Source of the DNA: Butyrivibrio sp.
Lineage (GTDB): Bacteria; Bacillota; Clostridia; Lachnospirales; Lachnospiraceae
Reading direction: 5' to 3'
Length of the DNA: 64,000 bases
NCBI GenBank assembly: GCA_015056565.1
Contig: SVGB01000006.1
Coordinates: 62,001 to 126,000 of the forward strand
The notes beneath the pieces are model-generated. The model searched no databases and was not told where the DNA came from. It saw only the letters and a program-made list of their open reading frames with translations. Shown one piece after another: positions 1-7,701 of this stretch. Positions within the stretch are counted from its first letter, which is position 1, and every line of letters begins with the position of its first letter. Position numbers and translations under genes: made by a program.

Positions 1-1
1 T

Positions 2-730
2 ATGTTATATTTCCTGCTTGTTCGCTCTCCTCTTTTACATCTTCGCAAGGAGGCCAGGGTACCATTTACCCTTAACGAACTTCAAACAGCAGTCAAGATT
101 GCAATCCCTGTTGGTATTGAGCAGGGAATCATGGGAATTGGCTACGTTATGGTCACCAAAATTGTATCTCCCCTTGGTAACATAGCTCTTGCCGCCAACT
201 CTTTTTCAATTACAGCAGAGGGACTTTGCTACATGCCTGGATATGGCATAGCCAGCGCCGCCACAGCCATCATAGGTCAGACACTTGGCGCAGGAAGAAA
301 AAAGCTGGCAAACCGCCTGGGATGGCTTGCAACAGCTCTTGGAATGCTTGTTATGACAGGAACCGGTATCCTGATGTATATATTTGCTCCGCAGCTTCTT
401 GGCCTCATGACAAAGGACCCGGAGATCCAGGCTCTTGGCGTAAAAGTCCTTCGTATTGAAGCATTTGCAGAGCCTATGTTCGCCGCATCTATCGTAGGAA
501 CTGGAGTATTTAGAGGTGCAGGAGACACTCTTGGCCCATCAGTCATCAATTTCATCAGTATGTGGGCAGTGCGCCTTACCCTTGCGTCAATCCTTGCTCC
601 AAGGATCGGTCTGCCCGGTGTATGGACAGCCATGTGCATTGATATCATCGTAAGAGGAGCTTTATTCCTTCTTCGTCTGTATCTAAAGCCCGTAAGCAGC
701 TCAAAAATTGTGAAGGCTCAGTTACAGTAG
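2..730 (+). CDS. MATE family multidrug/metabolite efflux transporter, C-terminal part (5' end outside window)
   Basis: This is the last 242 residues of a MATE-type inner-membrane antiporter, which exports cationic drugs or metabolites in exchange for Na+ or H+. The fragment holds about six hydrophobic segments and the second-half MATE pattern, including GIEQGIMGIGYVMVTKIVSP and a GVFRGAGDTLGPS segment near residue 165. A full MATE is about 450 residues, so roughly half lies upstream. The ATG at base 2 is probably internal. It ends convergently with, and overlaps by 9 bases, the GNAT gene on the other strand. The substrate cannot be told from the sequence. A second, complete MATE lies at 5250-6599. 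Confidence 0.85.
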   Translation: MLYFLLVRSPLLHLRKEARVPFTLNELQTAVKIAIPVGIEQGIMGIGYVMVTKIVSPLGNIALAANSFSITAEGLCYMPGYGIASAATAIIGQTLGAGRKKLANRLGWLATALGMLVMTGTGILMYIFAPQLLGLMTKDPEIQALGVKVLRIEAFAEPMFAASIVGTGVFRGAGDTLGPSVINFISMWAVRLTLASILAPRIGLPGVWTAMCIDIIVRGALFLLRLYLKPVSSSKIVKAQLQ

Positions 731-1189
731 CTTTTCCATGCCTGTTTTCTGTACTCCCATGCCCATTTTCTCATAAAATGCCCTGGCACCTGGATTACAC
801 TCCCAGACATTTAAAGTAATATTGTGACAGCCTTCTTTTTTGGCAAACTCTTCCACGTACTGGTAGAGCTTTTTACCCACATTTTCCCCTCTTCGATTCT
901 CATCAACGCAGATATCGTCGATATAAAGGGTCTTGCAGTCTTCAAGAAGCCTTTCACCTTTGTGTTCCTGGAATACACAAAAAGCGTGTCCATAGACTTC
1001 TCCGTCCTGAACACACACAAATATTGGCTTATCATCCTGCAGGATCAGCTCTTTTAACTCTTCCTCTGAATATTTAGTGGTTGGTCCCTTGAAAAGATCA
1101 GGCCTACCCACATGATGTACCATATTCACCTGCACAAGCAGCTTTAAAATGCCATTTATATCCCCATTTTGAGCTCTTCTTATTTCCAT
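722..1189 (-). CDS. GNAT family N-acetyltransferase
   Basis: The 155-residue single-domain protein has the GNAT acetyl-CoA pocket: a beta-4 strand (LYIDDICVDENRRG) followed by the RRGENVGKKLY pyrophosphate loop near residues 98-108, then the C-terminal LNVWECNPGARAFYEKMGM motif typical of the family. It would move an acetyl group from acetyl-CoA to an amine. The substrate is unknown. A GGGGAA ribosome site precedes the ATG. It reads toward the MATE gene and overlaps its end, and lies downstream of the WYL regulator on the same strand with a 31-base gap, so it may be the last gene of that transcript. Confidence 0.85.
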   Translation of the reverse strand: MEIRRAQNGDINGILKLLVQVNMVHHVGRPDLFKGPTTKYSEEELKELILQDDKPIFVCVQDGEVYGHAFCVFQEHKGERLLEDCKTLYIDDICVDENRRGENVGKKLYQYVEEFAKKEGCHNITLNVWECNPGARAFYEKMGMGVQKTGMEKLL

Positions 1190-1220
1190 AACAAATTCCC
1201 CAACTTTTTATTTTAAAAGC

Positions 1221-2207
1221 CTAATATAAGCCTTTAATTGCGTTAATATCACCGGAAAATCTCTGTACCACTTCTTCTGGTCCAACGATCTTAATATTTG
1301 TCCCAAGTGAAAATACCCAGCCTAAAAACTGCTCTGACAAAGCCACGTCAACGTTGGCCTCTGACCAGCCTTCTTCCTGTGTTGGTCTTATGGTGATATC
1401 CTTTCCAAACCTGTCTAAAAGGACTCCGACTATATCATTTTTAAACCTGAGCTTTACCTTTACCTCTTTTCCGCCGAACATTCCAAAATTCATTCTGGCA
1501 TAGGCAGCCATGTCAAAGTTCTGGAAATGCTCTTTTCCCTGACGTCTTTCATCAAGTATCTCCACATTGCGAATCTTATCAACTCTGTAGTGTTTGATCT
1601 TTCCAGCCTCTGCGTCAAAGGCAATAAGGTAGTAGTTTTCATCGTCCCAGCTAAGAGCCCAGGGACTTACCTCGTACTTTTCGTCTTTTCTTTTCACCAT
1701 CTCTTTTTTGAGATTCCACTTAAGATAGTCAAACCTGATCTTGTGATTGTGGCTAATGGCGCTATGAAGTTCATCTACAGTGTAGTAGATGCTTTCATTC
1801 ATGGTTTTGATACGTCCCTGGACCACCACCTGACGCTTAAGTCCGGACGCCTCAAAATCGCTTACAAACCCTGTAAGCTTCTTTATCAGTTCATTTGATT
1901 TCTTTTCTGTGATAAATTTTGACGACTGAATTGCGTCCACAAGAAGTTTGAGCTCTGCTATTTCGAGCTCTTTGCTACCCATGTGATAGTAGAAATTTCT
2001 GCCATCCTTTTCACCGATGACATCAAATCCAAGCTCTCTAAGGGCATTTAGATCGTCATATAGACTTTTTCTGTCAGCTGAGACATCATATACCTCAAGG
2101 TGCTCCTGGATCTCAGGCATTGTAAGCTTATGATTATCATCTGTCTTGTCGTGAAGTATTTTGTATAAGTAATAGAGTTTAAGCTTCTGATTGCTTCCCT
2201 TTGGCAT
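1221..2207 (-). CDS. HTH/WYL-domain transcriptional regulator
   Basis: This 328-residue protein has an N-terminal helix-turn-helix region (residues about 1-80, with SADRKSLYDDLNALRELGFD as the recognition region), then a WYL domain (about 150-230). The WYL core reads VSPWALSWDDENYYLIAFD followed by KIKHYRVDKI, and a C-terminal WCX-type extension follows. Such proteins sense a ligand, often a nucleotide or nucleic-acid fragment, through the WYL fold. The start follows the anti-sigma gene stop by 21 bases on the same strand, so STAS, anti-sigma factor and this regulator probably form one operon. The target genes are unknown. Confidence 0.85.
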   Translation of the reverse strand: MPKGSNQKLKLYYLYKILHDKTDDNHKLTMPEIQEHLEVYDVSADRKSLYDDLNALRELGFDVIGEKDGRNFYYHMGSKELEIAELKLLVDAIQSSKFITEKKSNELIKKLTGFVSDFEASGLKRQVVVQGRIKTMNESIYYTVDELHSAISHNHKIRFDYLKWNLKKEMVKRKDEKYEVSPWALSWDDENYYLIAFDAEAGKIKHYRVDKIRNVEILDERRQGKEHFQNFDMAAYARMNFGMFGGKEVKVKLRFKNDIVGVLLDRFGKDITIRPTQEEGWSEANVDVALSEQFLGWVFSLGTNIKIVGPEEVVQRFSGDINAIKGLY

Positions 2208-2228
2208 GATAACGCCCCCAGCGTGTTA

Positions 2229-2636
2229 TCAGATATTCTTTTCGATAGTCAGGACATTCTTATTGTCTTTATACTCATAAGTCATTTTGTCCATACTCTT
2301 TTTTACCATATAAATACCAAGCCCGCCAATCTGTCTCTCTTCAGCGGACAAAGTAACGTCTGGATCCTCCTTTGCAAGGGGATCATACGGAACACCTTCA
2401 TCAATGAAAGTGATCTGTACCCTCTTAGGATCGCCCAGTTCCTCAATCTGTATCAGTGCATAGCCTGTATTTGGCGCATAAGCATAGCTCGCAATATTTA
2501 CAAAAATCTCCTCAACAGCTACATCAAGCTGGATCTGCTCCTTCATTTCGCATCCACAAGCTTCAAGCTCGCCATCAAGAAAAGCCAGCACTTCATCCAG
2601 GTTTTGGATTGTAGCGTCGATCTTTAGTTCTTTCAT
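2229..2636 (-). CDS. Anti-sigma regulatory factor (RsbW/SpoIIAB-like HATPase)
   Basis: The 135-residue GHKL ATPase-fold protein has an N-box (EEIFVNIASYAY), a G1 box (FIDEGVPYDP) and a G2 box (GGLGIYMVKKSMD). This is the layout of serine kinases of partner-switching modules, which phosphorylate a STAS antagonist and hold a sigma factor or other target. The start is taken at the second in-frame ATG because the AAAAGGAC ribosome site sits about 7 bases before it; the ATG 6 bases further upstream would be too close. It lies just downstream of a STAS protein, its likely partner. No sigma-factor gene is adjacent, so the output is unknown. Confidence 0.85.
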   Translation of the reverse strand: MKELKIDATIQNLDEVLAFLDGELEACGCEMKEQIQLDVAVEEIFVNIASYAYAPNTGYALIQIEELGDPKRVQITFIDEGVPYDPLAKEDPDVTLSAEERQIGGLGIYMVKKSMDKMTYEYKDNKNVLTIEKNI

Positions 2637-2664
2637 ATTCATGTCCTTTTTTGGCTGCTACAAA

Positions 2665-2696
2665 AAAGCCTTTCTTGTTTGATGAAGAAAGGCTTT
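2665..2696 (-). terminator. Rho-independent terminator/attenuator after the STAS gene
   Basis: A perfect 12-bp stem (AAAGCCTTTCTT paired with AAGAAAGGCTTT, 8-base loop) is followed on the minus strand by a U-tract. It lies between the STAS gene and the anti-sigma gene of the same direction, so it may lower expression of the downstream genes relative to the antagonist. Confidence 0.75.
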
Positions 2697-2703
2697 ATCA
2701 TCA

Positions 2704-3000
2704 TCACTCGATTGTAAGGATATCAACAAATCCTGTAACTTCAAAAATCTCGCTGATCTCTTCGCTTACGTTCTTAACGATCATATTGCCTTGTTTATTC
2801 ATTACCTTCTGTGCTGATAAAAGAACTCTCAGTCCTGCAGAAGAAATGTATTCAAGTCCTGAAAAGTCAAAGCTCAGCTTTTCTACACCTTCAAGTGCTG
2901 TCTTGAGCTCGTCATCCAGCTGTGGAGCAGTTGTCGTATCAAGCCTTCCAGTAAGTGATATTGTTAGCTCGCTTCCGTTTTGTGTTTTGTTAATAGTCAT
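2704..3000 (-). CDS. STAS-domain anti-sigma factor antagonist
   Basis: This is a 98-residue SpoIIAA/RsbV-like protein. The phospho-acceptor loop DFSGLEYISSAGLRVLL near residues 45-61 carries the serine that the partner kinase would phosphorylate. The ATG at 3000 is chosen because it follows GGAGGAGA at good spacing; an in-frame ATG 15 bases upstream is itself part of that ribosome site. It is the first gene of the probable STAS, anti-sigma, WYL operon. In this family the unphosphorylated antagonist binds the anti-sigma factor and frees its target. Confidence 0.9.
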   Translation of the reverse strand: MTINKTQNGSELTISLTGRLDTTTAPQLDDELKTALEGVEKLSFDFSGLEYISSAGLRVLLSAQKVMNKQGNMIVKNVSEEISEIFEVTGFVDILTIE

Positions 3001-3198
3001 GAATTTCTCCTCCATAGTCGAATTATCATAATTTCATTTTAATTATAGTGCATAAATGGTAATAACCGTAAATTTATTATATACTTTTTTATCAACAGAA
3101 AAACTAAATTTTTTCTAATATCTGTATGATTTCTTGATTTAGATTAATTTGAGATATAGAATTATATAGAAATTACTGTGTTGAGAGGGTTTCCACTT

Positions 3199-3981
3199 AT
3201 GAAAATTCTTAGAAACAAAATTTTTCGAATAGTAGTTTTTCTCATATGTATTGGCGTAATCATTTATGAATGCATAGGTTTATATAGAGATAACAAGGAA
3301 TATAACGTAGCTGACACCGAGTATGAAGAGCTCTTGGAAGAGGTTGTAACAGAGGCTCCATCAAGCACTCTTCCTGAGGGTGCCAACTATCCTCCTATGC
3401 AGATCAGGTATAGTGAGCTAGAGTCCATTAACCCAGACTTCGTTGCCTGGCTGTATTTTCCATATTTTGATATCAGCTATCCTGTTGTTCATGAAAATGA
3501 GATCGACCAGTACCTTCGTACAACCTTTGATGGCACTCCAAACAAGGCAGGATGTCTTTTCACTGATGTTCTAAGCACTGAAGATTTCACCGGATATCAT
3601 GATATCATCTTTGGTCACAACATGAGAAACGGGTCCATGTTTGGCAAGCTCAAAAAGCTTAATCAGACCGAAGATCAGGAAAATATTAAGCAGAACCCGT
3701 ATATCTATATATATACTGAAAAAGCAGTTTATCAGTACCAGATTTTTGCCTTCTACGTAACAACTGTAGGAAGTGACGCTTACAAGGTAGTTTCAAATGA
3801 CGAGGAGTATGAGGCTTTTCTTGAATACATCTATAGTCACTCTGCATTCGAAAAGCCCGCTTCACTTGATCTTAGCAATCATCCATGTCTTCTTACTCTT
3901 TCCACCTGTAGTGGAAGAGCTGGCGGTAGCCGCAGATTTGTTATTCATGCAGCGAAGGTTAACGCTTGGGCTAACAATTGA
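3199..3981 (+). CDS. Class B sortase
   Basis: This 260-residue transpeptidase is anchored by an N-terminal membrane segment (residues about 8-27). The sortase B catalytic residues are all present: His140 in FGHNMRNGSMFGKLKKL, Cys237 in LLTLSTCS, and the Arg245/246 pair in GGSRRFVIHA. It would cleave a sorting signal on secreted proteins and join them to peptidoglycan or pilin. The ATG at 3199 follows AGAGGG by 9 bases; a GTG 21 bases upstream is less likely. No protein in the window shows an obvious cell-wall sorting signal, so its substrate lies elsewhere. Confidence 0.9.
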   Translation: MKILRNKIFRIVVFLICIGVIIYECIGLYRDNKEYNVADTEYEELLEEVVTEAPSSTLPEGANYPPMQIRYSELESINPDFVAWLYFPYFDISYPVVHENEIDQYLRTTFDGTPNKAGCLFTDVLSTEDFTGYHDIIFGHNMRNGSMFGKLKKLNQTEDQENIKQNPYIYIYTEKAVYQYQIFAFYVTTVGSDAYKVVSNDEEYEAFLEYIYSHSAFEKPASLDLSNHPCLLTLSTCSGRAGGSRRFVIHAAKVNAWANN

Positions 3982-3996
3982 TTATATGTATTAGAT

Positions 3997-4010
3997 ATGT
4001 TATATAACAT
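3997..4010. repeat. Isolated 14-bp palindrome ATGTTATATAACAT
   Basis: This is a perfect palindrome between the convergent sortase and ACT genes. Its core matches the palindromes clustered near parA (8643-9760) and single copies at 12850, 14184, 19098 and 57652. It could be a dispersed binding site for a replicon-specific DNA-binding protein. Confidence 0.6.
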
Positions 4011-4024
4011 TTATATTGCAAATT

Positions 4025-4052
4025 AAAAGAGTCCTTTGAAAGGGACTCTTTT
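4025..4052. terminator. Bidirectional terminator between sortase and ACT genes
   Basis: A 10-bp stem (AAAAGAGTCC with GGACTCTTTT, 8-base loop) has a T-run on the plus side and an A-run on the left. It can therefore end both the plus-strand sortase transcript and the minus-strand receiver/ACT transcript. Confidence 0.85.
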
Positions 4053-4058
4053 TTGCAC

Positions 4059-4463
4059 TCACATGCAGTTATATCCTTTGTTGATCAGAATATTTTCAAC
4101 CTGAGCTGCATCCTCCGTATGCATTACCATGATCGGAAGACCTGAATCTCTGTTGAATGAAAGATATATATAATTCACATTGATATTGCTTGAATACAAA
4201 GTCTTAAGGATCTTGTCGAGAGCTCCTACCTCATCAGGACACTCAACTGCAAGAACTGGTGTGGTCTTGCAGATATAACCGTTCTCCCTAAGTACCTCTA
4301 CACACTTCTCAGGATCTGAAACAACCATCCTGATGATTCCATACTCTGCAGAGTCATTGGTTACTGATCCAAGGATATTGATACTGTTTTCATTCAAAAG
4401 ACCAGTAATACTCTGAAAGCACCCCTTCTTGTTCTCCGCGTAAATAGATACCTGTTTTAACAT
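4059..4463 (-). CDS. Tandem ACT-domain protein (amino-acid sensor-like)
   Basis: The 134-residue protein is made of two ACT folds. The first starts KQVSIYAENKKGCFQSITGLLNENSINI; the second, from about residue 70, reads VLAVECPDEVGALDKILKTL. ACT modules bind small ligands, usually amino acids, at domain interfaces. There is no attached enzyme domain, so it probably acts as a free regulatory subunit. A GGGGAGAG ribosome site precedes the ATG. It starts 21 bases after the receiver-domain gene and ends at a terminator, so the two form an operon. Confidence 0.85.
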   Translation of the reverse strand: MLKQVSIYAENKKGCFQSITGLLNENSINILGSVTNDSAEYGIIRMVVSDPEKCVEVLRENGYICKTTPVLAVECPDEVGALDKILKTLYSSNINVNYIYLSFNRDSGLPIMVMHTEDAAQVENILINKGYNCM

Positions 4464-4484
4464 CTCTCTCCCCTTTTTTCTCTT

Positions 4485-4850
4485 TTATTCTCCGAAAAGC
4501 TTCTTAACCGCAAGGAGAATGTCATATGAAGTAAAAGGCTTAATGACAAAATCCTTTGCCCCCTTCTTAAGCGCCATCATGATCATAGATTCATATTTCT
4601 GATCAGAGCACATGATAACCTTAGCATCAGGATCGATCTTTATGATCTCACCAAGAGCATCAATACCATTCATCTTGGGCATATTGATATCAAGGAGCAT
4701 GACATCAGGCTGAGTTTCCTTGTATTTCTCAACAGCCTGGTCCCCAGAAGTCGCCTCACCTACAATCTGGTACTCTTCTGCAGGTAAAGCTCCTCTTATG
4801 AGCTCTCTCATCAATGCAGTATCGTCAGCAATTAGCACTTTCTTTTTCAT
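4485..4850 (-). CDS. Stand-alone CheY-like response regulator receiver
   Basis: The 121 residues form one REC domain: acidic pair Asp9/Asp10, phospho-acceptor Asp54 in VMLLDINMPKMNG, switch Ser82 in MCSD, and Lys104 in FVIKPF. There is no output domain, so it works by protein contact like CheY. No chemotaxis or histidine kinase gene is near. It is the first gene of a two-gene operon with the ACT-domain protein, which hints at a link between amino-acid level and phospho-signalling. Confidence 0.9.
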   Translation of the reverse strand: MKKKVLIADDTALMRELIRGALPAEEYQIVGEATSGDQAVEKYKETQPDVMLLDINMPKMNGIDALGEIIKIDPDAKVIMCSDQKYESMIMMALKKGAKDFVIKPFTSYDILLAVKKLFGE

Positions 4851-5249
4851 TTAGCCTCCTTCTCGGAAACGCCCGTCAAAAAAGTCCTTTCAATTTATAT
4901 TAACATTTATAATTTGAGAAAAAAAGACGCAACGCATTGCTTTATGAATAAAAAATCATAATTACAATGCGTCGCAGGATGATCCTTTTAAATTCTCAGA
5001 ACAAGAATTGATTGGGAATAATAAAGAAGAAAGAATAGCTCTGAATAATGAGCATAGTGAATTTAGCATACATATAGATTTTACTCAAATGATTCAAGCC
5101 CTTTTTTGTGAACATTGTGTGTATTCTGCAAAACAGTTTTATGAAAGCATATTTAAAATGAAATTAATTTTGTTGAAGTTCCTTTATATTAAATTCATTT
5201 TCTGCTATACTAGCTATCCGTAAATCACAATAAAATAAAGGAAACTCTT
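4851..5249. other. Gene-free 399-base interval between divergent genes
   Basis: It holds the leader of the minus-strand receiver gene on the left and the MATE promoter on the right (5183-5211). An imperfect inverted repeat (ACGCATTG near 4936 with CAATGCGT near 4967) has a loop too long for a terminator. A 71-codon open frame at 5008-5223 lacks a ribosome site and resembles no protein I know, so I see no gene here. Confidence 0.5.
5183..5211 (+). promoter_or_regulatory. Extended -10 promoter of the second MATE gene
   Basis: TTTATA and TATACT lie 17 bases apart, with TGC just before the -10 giving an extended -10. The distance to the AAAGGAAA ribosome site fits a short leader. Confidence 0.5.
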
Positions 5250-6599
5250 ATGACTAAAGAAAACAAAATGGGTACTCAGCCTGTAAAGCAGCTCATCATA
5301 TCCATGTCTCTTCCAATGATGATATCCATGCTTGTCCAGGCATTATATAACGTTGTTGACAGCATATTTGTTGCCAGGATCAGTGAAAGAGCTCTTACAG
5401 CTGTAACCCTTGCATTTCCATTACAAAACCTTATGATAGCCGTTGGATCCGGTACAGGAGTTGGTATTAATGCCCTTCTCTCCCGCTCTCTTGGAGAAAA
5501 GAAATTTGACAGATCTGATTCTGCCGCAAATAACGGTCTGTTTCTGACTTTTATGAACTTTGTGTTTTTTCTGTTAATTGGAATCTTCTTTTCAAAAGCA
5601 TTCATTAAAACACAGATAACAGATCCACAGATAATTGAATATGGAGCCACTTATCTTAGAATAATATGCTGTCTTTCCTTTGGTATATTCTTCCAGATGA
5701 CCTTTGAAAGACTTCTTCAGTCCACAGGTAAGACTATCTACAGCATGTTTTCACAGGCTACAGGAGCAATCATCAATATTATATTTGATCCACTACTCAT
5801 CTTCGGTATTGGACCATTCCCAAGACTTGGAGTCGCTGGAGCTGCCTACGCTACTATTTTAGGCCAGATTATTGGCTCTTGTATAGGTCTTTACTGTAAT
5901 CTAAAGTTTAATAATGAGATAAAACTATCTTTTAATAAGATGATAAAGCCTGATCGCTCAACGATATCAGAGATATACTATGTTGGCATTCCTTCAATGC
6001 TTATGATGTCCATTGGTTCTGCAATGACTTATCTCATGAACCTGATCCTCGGCGCTTTCTCATCTACTGCAACAGCAGTATTCGGTGTTTACTTCAAGCT
6101 ACAGAGTTTCTTCTTTATGCCAGTATTTGGCTTAAATAACGGTCTTATTCCAGTTCTTGCATATAACTATGGCGCAAAGAGAAAAGACCGAATAAAGGAA
6201 GCTCTGCAATTCTCACTGATACTTGCTGTTTCCATTATGGTGATTGGCTGTATAACATTTTTGGCTATACCAGGAACGCTTTTATCCTTCTTCAAAGCTT
6301 CTGATGACATGATGGCTATTGGAATTCCTGCTCTTAGGACTATTTGCCTCTCTTTCCCTCTGGCAGGTATATGTATTGCCATGGGCTCCATATTCCAGGC
6401 CTTTTCAAAGAGTTTTTATTCACTTGTCGTATCAGTAGGAAGACAGTTAGTTGTACTTATACCTGTCGCCTGGCTCTTTTCAAAAACCGGAGTCATAGAT
6501 CTTGTTTGGTGGGCATTTCCTATTGCTGAACTCATGTCTCTTGTTCTTTCTTCCTACTTTTTTAGGAAGCTATATAAAGAAAGAGTAGCAACTCTGTGA
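5250..6599 (+). CDS. MATE family efflux transporter
   Basis: This complete 449-residue MATE protein has twelve predicted membrane segments. Typical features are QPVKQLIISMSLPMMISMLV at the start, IFDPLLIFGIGPFP in the first half, and GLNNGLIPVLAYNYGAKR in the second half, where MATE proteins have conserved loop residues. It exports small cationic compounds using an ion gradient. It stands alone, with its own promoter and AAAGGAAA ribosome site. It is distinct in sequence from the partial MATE at the window start. The substrate is unknown. Confidence 0.9.
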   Translation: MTKENKMGTQPVKQLIISMSLPMMISMLVQALYNVVDSIFVARISERALTAVTLAFPLQNLMIAVGSGTGVGINALLSRSLGEKKFDRSDSAANNGLFLTFMNFVFFLLIGIFFSKAFIKTQITDPQIIEYGATYLRIICCLSFGIFFQMTFERLLQSTGKTIYSMFSQATGAIINIIFDPLLIFGIGPFPRLGVAGAAYATILGQIIGSCIGLYCNLKFNNEIKLSFNKMIKPDRSTISEIYYVGIPSMLMMSIGSAMTYLMNLILGAFSSTATAVFGVYFKLQSFFFMPVFGLNNGLIPVLAYNYGAKRKDRIKEALQFSLILAVSIMVIGCITFLAIPGTLLSFFKASDDMMAIGIPALRTICLSFPLAGICIAMGSIFQAFSKSFYSLVVSVGRQLVVLIPVAWLFSKTGVIDLVWWAFPIAELMSLVLSSYFFRKLYKERVATL

Positions 6600-6701
6600 G
6601 TTTGAGAACGATTATTTAAAAAAAGTCAATACTGTAGCGCTTTTTCAGAATTGTGCACTAAAAAACATGTTTATTTTTGGCATTTTTTCGTCTTCAAACT
6701 A

Positions 6702-6730
6702 TTGTAATCGTCATTTTTATGTCGTAGAAT
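6702..6730 (+). promoter_or_regulatory. Promoter of the HU gene
   Basis: TTGTAA and TAGAAT are separated by exactly 17 bases. The bases just before the -10 are GTCG, similar to the TTCG seen in the three small-peptide promoters. The spacing leaves a leader of about 40 bases before the HU ATG. Confidence 0.6.
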
Positions 6731-6775
6731 CTTGTTTAGTAGTTAAATTACTCACATTTGAGGGAGGTATAATCC

Positions 6776-7060
6776 ATGAATAAGACAGAACTTGTTGATG
6801 CTATCGCAAAGGAAACTGGTCTTTCAAAGAAAGATTCAGAGAAGGCTGTTAAGGCTTTCACAGATGCTGTTTCAAAAGAGCTCAAGAAAAAGGGCAAAGT
6901 TCAGCTTGTAGGCTTCGGTACATTCGAGACTGCTAAGAGAGCAGCTAGAACAGGTAAGAATCCTCAGACTGGCGCAGCTATCAAGATTCCTGCAGCTACA
7001 GTTCCTAAGTTCAAGGCTGGTAAGGCACTCAAGGATGCTGTTAACGGCAAGAAGAAATAA
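6776..7060 (+). CDS. hup: HU family DNA-binding protein
   Basis: This 94-residue histone-like protein starts MNKTELVDAIAKETGLSKKD. It has the KVQLVGFGTFE strand and the DNA-arm segment RAARTGKNPQTG, followed by IKIPAATVPKFKAGKALKDAV. It is full length for HU, which bends and compacts DNA as a dimer. It has a strong GAGGGAGG ribosome site, its own promoter and a terminator. It lies next to the parA/rep region, and HU commonly assists iteron-based initiation, though the link here is only positional. Confidence 0.95.
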   Translation: MNKTELVDAIAKETGLSKKDSEKAVKAFTDAVSKELKKKGKVQLVGFGTFETAKRAARTGKNPQTGAAIKIPAATVPKFKAGKALKDAVNGKKK

Positions 7061-7072
7061 TTTATGACAAAT

Positions 7073-7104
7073 AAAACCCTTGGGTCCTTTGATCCAAGGG
7101 TTTT
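7073..7104 (+). terminator. Terminator after HU
   Basis: An 11-bp stem (AAAACCCTTGG with CCAAGGGTTTT), extended by G-T pairs into the loop, is followed by a T-run. A clear Rho-independent terminator. Confidence 0.9.
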
Positions 7105-7152
7105 TTATTGGGTTTTTTCCGGATTTATCTGCGTAACATTAAAAGAACTGGT

Positions 7153-7701
7153 CTAGTTGCCTGTTCTGCCTCTAAGCTTCTCTTCTAATGCCTTGTGGGC
7201 TTCATAGATATCCATATTCTTATCCATATCTAGCTGAATAAGATTTCTAATATACTTTGTTGCAGACATATTAGCCGCCTTGGCCATATGCTCAACATAG
7301 TCTCTGTATCCTCTTACATCAAGAAGAAGGAATTTCTCTTTCTCATACCTGCTGTTAGCCTTTTCTTTCTGCATTTTAGGCTCTTCTACAGTTTTATTAA
7401 TACTTGTATTAATTTCTTCCTCTTCTTCCTTTTTAACCTCTTTTACTACCTTTACAGCTTCTACAGGTGCTTCTTTAGCAGGTTCTACTGCCTTAACTAC
7501 TTCTGGCTCTTCTACTTCTACAGGCTTAATAATTTCTGGTTCTGGCTCATTGACCTCTTCAGTCACTTTTTCAATATCGCTTGTTACTTCAGCCTCGTTT
7601 AAAGGCGCTTCCTCTCTGGCTTCCAGCTTGGTCATTCCTGCAAATAAACCCTTTCCGGTCTTATTTGCCCCCTGCTTTAACATACTTGCTTTGCTTGCCA
7701 T
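7153..7701 (-). CDS. Probable partition partner protein with C-terminal ribbon-helix-helix
   Basis: The 182-residue protein is encoded directly after parA; its ATG overlaps the parA stop (TGATG) behind GGAGGATG, so the two are translationally coupled. Residues about 30-110 are low complexity, rich in Glu, Val, Pro and Lys, and probably disordered. The C-terminal part (about 120-175) reads as strand EKFLLLDVR, helix GYRDYVEHMAKAANM, then SATKYIRNLIQLDMDKN, the pattern of a ribbon-helix-helix DNA-binding fold. It has no classic ParB box. By position it is the centromere-binding partner of ParA. The role is inferred, not recognised from a named family. Confidence 0.6.
   Translation of the reverse strand: MASKASMLKQGANKTGKGLFAGMTKLEAREEAPLNEAEVTSDIEKVTEEVNEPEPEIIKPVEVEEPEVVKAVEPAKEAPVEAVKVVKEVKKEEEEEINTSINKTVEEPKMQKEKANSRYEKEKFLLLDVRGYRDYVEHMAKAANMSATKYIRNLIQLDMDKNMDIYEAHKALEEKLRGRTGN

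Noticed and set aside
4927-4978. Terminator of the receiver gene region (ACGCATTG/CAATGCGT)
   Set aside because: It lies upstream of the receiver gene, the loop is over 20 bases and no T-run follows.
5008-5223. 71-codon open frame upstream of the second MATE gene
   Set aside because: No ribosome site, no recognisable motif, and it covers the MATE promoter; AT-rich chance frame.
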